Positions 1-4,881 of a stretch of 5,920 bases of DNA are shown here, one piece after another. The stretch comes from Candidatus Bathyarchaeota archaeon (GTDB taxonomy: Archaea; Thermoproteota; Bathyarchaeia; Bathyarchaeales; B26-1): assembly GCA_003662645.1 (NCBI GenBank), contig QMYL01000070.1, forward strand, positions 1 to 5,920, in the 5' to 3' direction. The notes under the pieces were generated by a model. It saw only the letters and a list, made by a program, of their open reading frames with translations. It was not told the origin of the DNA and did no database searches. The position numbers were made by a program, and so were the translations under genes. Positions within the stretch are counted from its first letter, which is position 1, and each line of letters begins with the position of its first letter.

Positions 1-28
1 GACCATGGCTCTCTATCAGAGGCCTATT

Positions 29-63
29 TTTGGGCTCCAAAGGAAAAATTTATTGGGCGCCAA
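29..63. repeat. Twin short dyads flanking an AT-rich box
   Basis: Two small inverted repeats with nearly the same sequence stand 23 bases apart, centre to centre. The first, at 29-41, reads TTTGG-GCT-CCAAA (5-base arms, 3-base loop). The second, at 53-63, reads TTGG-GCG-CCAA (4-base arms, 3-base loop). The shared core also forms a direct repeat, GGGCTCCAAAGG (32-43) and GGGCGCCAAAAGG (55-67). Between them is an AT-rich stretch, AAAATTTAT (45-53), that could act as a TATA box on either strand. A pair of regulator sites around a promoter would look like this. On the minus strand an ATG at 4-6, about 43 bases downstream of the box, could open a gene that lies outside the window. The T-rich minus-strand stretches could instead help end the transcript from the gene at 102-1160. 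The repeats are directly visible; the function is inference. Confidence 0.4.
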
Positions 64-101
64 AAGGGTAGAGTCGGCTCGGCTCAGCGCCGATCCTATA
101 G

Positions 102-1160
102 TCAGCTCGGTAGGGGATACCTCCCACGCTCCCACAATACATCCGTAACAGCCGATAGTCCGGTCCACCTATGCTCCGGGGGTATATCCTCAGTTATCGT
201 TATCATAAGTCTATCCCCCGGCGCTGCCTCCCGCAGGAGGTTCAGCATATAACTCCTCGTAGCCTCGTATCCCCTAACGAAGATGCTCTCCGGAAAGTTT
301 AGGCTTATAATCTTATCCCTCCATACTTCCCTAGCCTCGCTTAGGGGTAGGTCGCCCATCGGTGGAGGAGTGAAGGCCTCGATCACGTCGAGGTCTGTCT
401 TGGCGATTAGGTGCTTCAGGCTTGAAAGCCTCCCATCCAGGTGGTTCTCGAGTATCTTACCCGCCTTGTGGAGGCGTTTATACTGCCTCCTATAGAATGG
501 GATTATGTACTTCTCGTAGAGTCTGGGGCTCACGATCTCGCTGCTGATGTTATCTGTTCCATTTATTATCTCAGCGGGCGATTCAGCTATCACCCCATAC
601 CGCTCATCAGACTTCCTCTCCAATATGTCTAGGAGCTCCCTAAACTCGTCCGGGTACGCGTAGAGCATCCTAGCGAAGGTCCTGTAACCCATCAGTTTTA
701 TCTGCATCTCCTGTATAGGTGAACGTCCAGCCCAAACGAAGACGATCCCGTCATCCCCCAGGTTCCTCTCAACCCTCACGAACGGTTCGTAATCCGGGAC
801 GTAGACGATATCCTCAACCATAAATTTCGCAGCCTCCATATCCGAGATACCCTTTATCGGGTGTTCGATTATCCATGACCCCCCAGCTCCCTCCGTCAGC
901 CCTATCCTCTCCTTCATCGTCAGGTCGCCTACCGGTGTGTGGAAGGTCGTGTACCTGACGTTTCCGATAGTCTTAACCTCTGTTCGGACATGGGGCATCT
1001 CCTCCCTAAACACAGGCGCTGAGAGCTTCAACCCAAGACCCTTATTCCTCAACTGGCGGGCCATATAACCCCTCGGGCAGAGCTCACCATATATCAGCCA
1101 AGGTATCCTATCGGGCTCCTCCCCGTGATACACGGCCATCGCCCTATCCTTAATCCTCAA
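102..1160 (-). CDS. UroD/MtaA-fold family protein (uroporphyrinogen decarboxylase-like, not HemE)
   Basis: This 352-residue protein belongs to the broad uroporphyrinogen decarboxylase/methylcobamide methyltransferase TIM-barrel superfamily. Supporting features are PDRIP at residues 16-20, the GTDNISSEIVSP segment (201-212) followed by a YxKYxxPFYRRQ-like helix (215-226), EAFTPPPMGDLPLSEAR (261-277), and the closing DIPPEH...ERGRYPL pattern (325-350). The N-terminal RQAGRY signature of true HemE is missing, so heme synthesis is unlikely. MtaA/CmuA-type methyltransferases bind zinc with a His-x-Cys motif. Here the matching stretch appears to be H240-L-D242-G, with Asp in place of Cys, so ordinary methylcobamide:coenzyme M transfer is also doubtful. 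The substrate is unknown. The start is TTG at 1158-1160, chosen because GGAGGGG lies 5 bases upstream; the first ATG is seven codons further in. It is divergent from the xylulokinase gene, which hints at a catabolic role. No signal peptide or TM segment is seen. Confidence 0.8.
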   Translation of the reverse strand: MRIKDRAMAVYHGEEPDRIPWLIYGELCPRGYMARQLRNKGLGLKLSAPVFREEMPHVRTEVKTIGNVRYTTFHTPVGDLTMKERIGLTEGAGGSWIIEHPIKGISDMEAAKFMVEDIVYVPDYEPFVRVERNLGDDGIVFVWAGRSPIQEMQIKLMGYRTFARMLYAYPDEFRELLDILERKSDERYGVIAESPAEIINGTDNISSEIVSPRLYEKYIIPFYRRQYKRLHKAGKILENHLDGRLSSLKHLIAKTDLDVIEAFTPPPMGDLPLSEAREVWRDKIISLNFPESIFVRGYEATRSYMLNLLREAAPGDRLMITITEDIPPEHRWTGLSAVTDVLWERGRYPLPS

Positions 1161-1165
1161 GGCAG

Positions 1166-1172
1166 CCCCTCC
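1166..1172 (-). promoter_or_regulatory. Shine-Dalgarno site fixing a TTG start
   Basis: On the minus strand the sequence reads GGAGGGG-CTGCC-TTG. This is a near-ideal ribosome binding site 5 bases before the TTG at 1160. It supports TTG as the start of the UroD-like gene over the ATG seven codons downstream. It is the only clearly placed Shine-Dalgarno in the window; the right-hand genes look leaderless. Confidence 0.8.
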
Positions 1173-1193
1173 GAGCTATAATCCACACCATCT

Positions 1194-1209
1194 CCCTTTA
1201 ATCTTTAAG
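1194..1209 (-). promoter_or_regulatory. Candidate TATA region for the UroD-like gene
   Basis: On the minus strand the stretch CTTAAAGATTAAAGGG is AT-rich and resembles an archaeal box A. About 25 bases downstream of its first half lies position 1180, which would give a leader of about 20 bases containing the GGAGGGG site at 1166-1172. The geometry fits, but the match to a TATA consensus is only moderate. Confidence 0.35.
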
Positions 1210-1250
1210 CGTAAATACCCCCACCGCATAAAACCAAAATCGGCGATCAA

Positions 1251-1262
1251 CTTCAAATACAT
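1251..1262 (+). promoter_or_regulatory. Weak candidate TATA region for the xylulokinase gene
   Basis: CTTCAAATACAT is the best AT-rich element upstream of the kinase at a workable distance. It would place the transcript start near 1283 and leave a leader of about 27 bases. Other AT-rich pieces at 1211-1217 (GTAAATA) and 1226-1232 (GCATAAA) would need longer leaders. A leaderless start at 1310 would need a box near 1284, where only GATTAT at 1273-1278 is seen. No choice is strongly supported. Confidence 0.2.
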
Positions 1263-1309
1263 CATGGAGAGAGATTATCACCATCCATCAACCTTCCTCA
1301 ATCCGGGGG

Positions 1310-2842
1310 ATGGAGGGCTTGACCTACCTGTTAGGCATCGACGTTGGAACATCCAGTACAAAGGCTGTGGTGATAGATGAGGGTGGACATGTATTGGCGA
1401 GGTCTTCCAGTGGATACGGGATCGACTCCCCAAAACCGGGCTGGGCGGAGCAGGACCCAACGGTGTGGTGGAACGCAACCAGGAGCGTCGTAAGGACCCT
1501 GATCAAGGATTCAGGAATAGACCCCCATATGATCTCAGCCGTAGGCTTCTCGGGGCAGATGCATGGAACCGTCATAATCGGGAGAGACGGAAAACCCCTC
1601 AGACCCGCGATAATATGGATGGACAAGAGGAGCCTAAAACAGTGCGACGAGATCTACAGGAGGCTGGGGAGGAGAGATGTCCTAAAGGTAACGTGCAACC
1701 CCATCATGCCGGGCTTCATGGCTCCAACCCTCCTATGGATAAAGGAGAACGAGCCGAGAAACCTCAAAGGAGCCTTCAAGGTCCTCCCGCCGAAGGATTA
1801 CGTCAGGCTTAAAATGACGGGGTCGGTCGCGACGGACCCTTCAGATGCGTCAGCAACGCTGCTATTCGATGTAAAAGCTAGGAGGTGGTCTGAATACCTA
1901 ACATCGGAGCTTGGGCTCCCCCACGAGCTACTCCCACCCATAAACGAGTCTACGGAGGTAGCCGGAGGGGTTACAGAAGAAGCGTCCAAGGAGACCGGGC
2001 TGCCGGAGGGAACCCCTGTCATCACGGGTGGAGGCGACTCACAAGTCGGAGCCATCGGATGCGGAGCTATAAAGCCCGGCGTGGTCTCATCAAACATAGG
2101 GACAGGCGGGCAGATCTTCTCAACCATAGAGGAGGCGAGAGTAGACCCAAATTACAGGGTTCACCTCTTCTGTCACGCCGTTCCCGGAAGGTGGTGCCTC
2201 CAAGGCGCCATACTCTCAGCCGGTCTATCACTGAGGTGGTTCATGGACAACCTAGCCCAACCCGAGAGGATAGTAGGAACCCTATGCAACATCGACCCCT
2301 ACAAAATACTCTCGGAGGAAGCCGAAACGGCTGAGCCCGGATGCAGGGGCTTAATATTCCTACCATACCTCATAGGTGAACGTTCACCACACATGGACCC
2401 CCAAGCCAAAGGGGTCCTATACGGACTAACCATAGAACATAGACGGGCGCATCTGATAAGGTCTGTGATGGAGGGGGTCACCTACGCGCTGAGGGACTGC
2501 CTAGAGGTCTTCAGGGAGCTTGGGGTTGAGGTTAGGAGGGTCATCACCAGAGGAGGAGGGGCCAGGAGCAGGCTGTGGAGGAGGATACAGGCGAGCGTCT
2601 TCGGCGTTGAGGTTGTGAGGGTTAACGTCGAAGAGGAAGCCGCCTTTGGAGCGGCCCTACTAGCCGGGGTTGGAGCCGGCGTCTACAAGAACCTGGACGA
2701 GGCCTGCGAGAGGACTATACGGATCCTAGATCGCGAAGAACCTGACGCCGATGAGGTGAGGGTCTACGAAGATTATTACCGGAACGTATACCGGCGGTTA
2801 TACCCATCCCTAAAACCAATCTGGTCAGAGCATCCTTCTTAG
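1310..2842 (+). CDS. xylB: Xylulokinase-like FGGY carbohydrate kinase
   Basis: This 510-residue protein is a cytoplasmic sugar kinase of the FGGY (actin/hexokinase-fold) family. It is expected to phosphorylate D-xylulose to xylulose 5-phosphate with ATP. The phosphate-1 loop GIDVGTSSTK is at 9-18, with Asp11 matching a conserved active-site Asp. WAEQDPTVWW (45-54) and SGQMHG (81-86) match bacterial XylB closely; QMHG separates xylulokinases from glycerol kinases. PAIIWMDKR follows at 99-107. GGGDSQVGAIG (240-250) carries the likely catalytic base Asp243. IGTGGQIF (263-270), GERSPH (356-361) and ITRGGGARSRLWRRIQA (412-428) complete the family pattern, and the length is normal. ATG 1310 is the only upstream candidate start in frame; GGGGG directly precedes it, with no well-spaced Shine-Dalgarno. 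A related FGGY kinase for another ketose cannot be ruled out. The last 18 bases overlap the end of the convergent rhomboid gene. Confidence 0.85.
   Translation: MEGLTYLLGIDVGTSSTKAVVIDEGGHVLARSSSGYGIDSPKPGWAEQDPTVWWNATRSVVRTLIKDSGIDPHMISAVGFSGQMHGTVIIGRDGKPLRPAIIWMDKRSLKQCDEIYRRLGRRDVLKVTCNPIMPGFMAPTLLWIKENEPRNLKGAFKVLPPKDYVRLKMTGSVATDPSDASATLLFDVKARRWSEYLTSELGLPHELLPPINESTEVAGGVTEEASKETGLPEGTPVITGGGDSQVGAIGCGAIKPGVVSSNIGTGGQIFSTIEEARVDPNYRVHLFCHAVPGRWCLQGAILSAGLSLRWFMDNLAQPERIVGTLCNIDPYKILSEEAETAEPGCRGLIFLPYLIGERSPHMDPQAKGVLYGLTIEHRRAHLIRSVMEGVTYALRDCLEVFRELGVEVRRVITRGGGARSRLWRRIQASVFGVEVVRVNVEEEAAFGAALLAGVGAGVYKNLDEACERTIRILDREEPDADEVRVYEDYYRNVYRRLYPSLKPIWSEHPS
2825..2842. other. Tail-to-tail gene overlap
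   Basis: The TAG stop of the kinase (2840-2842) lies beyond the TGA stop of the minus-strand rhomboid-Hsp20 gene (reverse complement of 2825-2827), so the two coding regions share 18 bases. No room is left for an intergenic terminator, so the 3' ends of the two transcripts are probably complementary. Confidence 0.85.
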
Positions 2843-3835
2843 CACGATCGTTAAGACCCCATTCTTGTAGGAGAAGTCCTCTATCCTCGGTATCACCAAT
2901 ACCGGGAGGAGTACACGCCTGTAAAACCTAACATTACCCCTCTCAGCCGAGATCGTCACATCCCAGCTTGAGATGTAGACCATTATATCCCTCTCATCCA
3001 CACCCGGCAGATGCGCCAGAACCAAAACCCTATCATCCTCAACTAGCACATCGACGAAGGGAGCCCTAACGACGGGCTCAACATACGGAACCCTAACCGG
3101 CCTCACAAGCCTCCTAACAGCGACCGGTATACGCCTCTTAGGTCTAGCCTTAACCCCCAAGGCCCGAAGCGTTAAGTAGCCAGTCACGAAGCCCCCGATG
3201 TGAGCCCAGAAGGCTATCCCAGAGCGTAGACCGGTTAGGGAGATCAACCCCATCAACAGCTGGTAGAGGAACCAGAAGCCCAGGTAGTAGTAGGCCGGTA
3301 TGCTCACTATCTGGATGAATATGTAGACCATGAGGGTCCTTATCCTAGCCCTTGGGTAGAGGAATAGGTAAGCCCCCAAGACTGCGGATATGGCCCCAGA
3401 GGCCCCCACGGATGGTATCCCCAACCCTATATACCCAACCGTAGGTAGGGTCGCGAGGACCGAGGCTATATGGGTGAAGCTGGCGATCAAACCCCCAAAG
3501 ATGTAGAAGAGTAAATACTTAACGTGTCCCAGGTCGTCCTCTATATTGTCGCCGAAGACCCAGAGGTACAACATATTCCCGAATAGGTGGATTATATCCG
3601 CGTGCATGAACATGCTCGTGAAGAGGGTCCAAAGCCGCTTCCCCTTTAAGATGAAGTATGGGATCACCCCTAAAGTTACGATTCCATACTTAACGGCGAA
3701 TACACCTTGGACCATAAAGAAGAAGAATACGGCTATGTTGACCGCTATCAAGGCGTAGTTGACGTAGGGCTTCGTCATCGACCTATTCTCGTCGTAGAGG
3801 GGGAACAACTTGTACGCTCCTAAGTTTATAACCAT
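2825..3835 (-). CDS. Rhomboid intramembrane serine protease fused to an Hsp20/alpha-crystallin-like domain
   Basis: This 336-residue protein has two clear parts. Residues 1-228 form a six-TM rhomboid core. It opens with the family-typical FPLYDENRS start (11-19), followed by TM1 at about 24-44 and the L1 loop with Trp69. The TM2 motif H83-x-x-x-N87 (HLFGN) supplies oxyanion-hole residues. G144-A-S146-G is the catalytic serine motif in TM4, and H212 in AHIGGFVTG completes the Ser-His dyad, so it should be an active protease cutting membrane helices. A basic, Pro/Val/Arg-rich linker follows (about 229-258), implying a cytoplasmic C-terminus by the positive-inside rule. Residues 259-334 match an Hsp20/alpha-crystallin domain: PFVDVLVEDDRVLVLAHLPG (259-278), VTISAERG (293-300), FYRRVLLP (304-311) and YKNGVLTIVLRR (323-334). 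The domain is short and ends the protein without an IxI tail. ATG 3835 has no Shine-Dalgarno and looks leaderless. The fusion is read in one uninterrupted frame. Confidence 0.9.
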   Translation of the reverse strand: MVINLGAYKLFPLYDENRSMTKPYVNYALIAVNIAVFFFFMVQGVFAVKYGIVTLGVIPYFILKGKRLWTLFTSMFMHADIIHLFGNMLYLWVFGDNIEDDLGHVKYLLFYIFGGLIASFTHIASVLATLPTVGYIGLGIPSVGASGAISAVLGAYLFLYPRARIRTLMVYIFIQIVSIPAYYYLGFWFLYQLLMGLISLTGLRSGIAFWAHIGGFVTGYLTLRALGVKARPKRRIPVAVRRLVRPVRVPYVEPVVRAPFVDVLVEDDRVLVLAHLPGVDERDIMVYISSWDVTISAERGNVRFYRRVLLPVLVIPRIEDFSYKNGVLTIVLRRML

Positions 3836-3853
3836 AAAGGGATAGCGAGATAG

Positions 3854-3863
3854 ATAAATTTAT
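3854..3863. promoter_or_regulatory. Palindromic bidirectional TATA element
   Basis: The 46-base gap between two divergent ATGs (A at 3835 on minus, A at 3882 on plus) has its exact centre at 3858.5. That is also the centre of the perfect palindrome ATAAATTTAT, so the element is 23.5 bases from both starts. This is close to the archaeal TATA-to-start-site distance, and neither gene has a Shine-Dalgarno, so both are probably leaderless. The minus-strand side has a BRE-like GTTAAA (reverse complement of 3864-3869), matching RNWAAW. The plus-strand side (AGATAG) matches less well, which may favour the rhomboid direction. Offset AT-rich registers could also bind TBP. Confidence 0.6.
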
Positions 3864-3881
3864 TTTAACTCAACCCTTACC

Positions 3882-4766
3882 ATGAACCTCAAGATGAACA
3901 AGATGATCGAAGAGAAGCGGAAGGAGATAGAGGAGCTAAACCTCAAGCTCTCAACAATAAAGGGTGAACGGGAAAGGAAGCTCCGAGAAGCCAGGAGATG
4001 GGCTGAAGAGAGGGACAAGATCCACGATAAGATAAGGAAGCTAATATCCGAGAGGAGGAGGCTCAGGGACAAGAGGGACTCACTGAACAGGGAGATCCGA
4101 GAGCTTAAGATCGAGAGGGGGAGACTCAACGAGCAGGTAAAAGAGAAAAGACTACAAATTAGAACCCTAAACCGGAAGCTGAGGGATGCAATTACGAGGA
4201 GGCCGAAGGAGAGCATAGAACACCTCCGAAGCGAGATCGAGAGGATAGAGTGGCACATACAGACGAATCCCCTCCCGCTCGATGAGGAGAGAAACCTCAT
4301 AGAGAGGCTGCGAACCCTAGAAGAGAAGATGTCAATCTATGAGGAGATATCAAGAATAAGGGGCGAAATATCGAAGCTCAGGGAGGAAGTCAAGTCTAAA
4401 AGAACGGAGAGCTCAAAGCTCCACGAGGAAATACTGAACCTAGCAAAGGAGAGCCAGAGCCTCCACCAAAATATGACCGAGATCTCAAACAAGGTTCGGG
4501 AACTCAAAGCCAAGGCCGACGAGATGCACGGTAGGTACGTTGAAGCCAGGAAGGAAGCGAACGTTCTGGGTTTAAGTTACAGGGAGGTCCTCAAGAGGAT
4601 AAGGGCCCTCAGGGAGGATATCCGCAAAATAGAAGAGGAGGAGAGATCAAGGAAGCTCTCCCAACTACAGGAGGAGTTGAAGAGGAGAGCCTTGGAGAAG
4701 ATGAAACGCGGTGAGAAGCTGACCTTTGAGGAGTTCAAGCTTCTTACGGAGCTCGGACTCATATAA
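3882..4766 (+). CDS. Archaeal coiled-coil protein, COG1340-like
   Basis: This 294-residue protein is almost entirely charged and helical, with Lys, Arg and Glu dominating and Leu/Ile spaced in heptad style from about residue 7 to 124 and again from about 134 to 270. The long coil is interrupted near 124-134 by W124HIQTNPLPLDEE. This W..QT.PL..EE pattern, with the following LIERLRTLEEKM (139-150), resembles archaeal coiled-coil proteins grouped as COG1340, which have no settled function. The C-terminus is distinct: ALEKMKRGEKLTFEEFKLL (270-288) looks like a short conserved helical tail rather than more coil. No TM segment or signal peptide is present. ATG 3882 is preferred because the palindromic TATA lies 24 bases upstream and no Shine-Dalgarno is seen; Met5 and Met8 are alternatives. 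It is divergent from the rhomboid-Hsp20 gene. Family assignment is from recalled motif similarity; low-complexity coils make this less certain. Confidence 0.75.
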   Translation: MNLKMNKMIEEKRKEIEELNLKLSTIKGERERKLREARRWAEERDKIHDKIRKLISERRRLRDKRDSLNREIRELKIERGRLNEQVKEKRLQIRTLNRKLRDAITRRPKESIEHLRSEIERIEWHIQTNPLPLDEERNLIERLRTLEEKMSIYEEISRIRGEISKLREEVKSKRTESSKLHEEILNLAKESQSLHQNMTEISNKVRELKAKADEMHGRYVEARKEANVLGLSYREVLKRIRALREDIRKIEEEERSRKLSQLQEELKRRALEKMKRGEKLTFEEFKLLTELGLI

Positions 4767-4828
4767 GGCCCTAAATTTCACAGACCTCCCCATAGAACCA
4801 CCCAAGGGTTCCAAGCTGCAGAGTAAAA

Positions 4829-4860
4829 GTAAATTAATATAATGAGAGTTTCTTATTATA
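4829..4860 (+). promoter_or_regulatory. Candidate promoter region of the DUF373 gene
   Basis: Two TATA-like boxes precede the ATG at 4882. The first has a BRE-like GTAAAT (4829-4834) running into TTAATATA (4834-4841). It would start the RNA near 4863 and give a leader of about 19 bases with only a weak AGG. The second, TTATTATA (4853-4860), is centred about 25 bases from the ATG and would give a leaderless transcript, but its BRE is poor. The gene therefore probably has its own promoter, although read-through from the coiled-coil gene is also possible. Confidence 0.45.
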
Positions 4861-4881
4861 GAGCGAAGATGGGATAGGCTG

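Noticed and set aside
5..148. Small plus-strand frame of 47 codons starting ATG at 5
   Set aside because: It overlaps the end of the UroD-like gene antisense, has no Shine-Dalgarno, and encodes nothing recognisable.
102..1160. Calling the UroD-like gene hemE
   Set aside because: The N-terminal RQAGRY signature of uroporphyrinogen decarboxylase is absent and no heme genes are nearby.
1240..1248. Small palindrome ATCGGCGAT in the divergent spacer between the UroD-like and kinase genes
   Set aside because: Four-base arms with a one-base centre and no second copy nearby are not enough to call an operator.
1264..1380. Short plus-strand frame starting ATG at 1264 upstream of the kinase
   Set aside because: It runs into the kinase in a different frame and stops after 38 codons; it shows no ribosome binding site or family similarity. 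A leader peptide role is not supported.
3860..4300. Minus-strand open frame of 146 codons opposite the coiled-coil gene
   Set aside because: Its Ser/Leu/Arg repeat-like composition is the mirror of the GAG/AGG/AAG-rich coiled-coil codons, and it would start inside the supported gene.
4795..4811. Possible terminator hairpin GAACC...GGTTC after the coiled-coil gene
   Set aside because: The stem is only 5 base pairs with a 7-base loop and no T-tract follows directly. This is within what chance gives.
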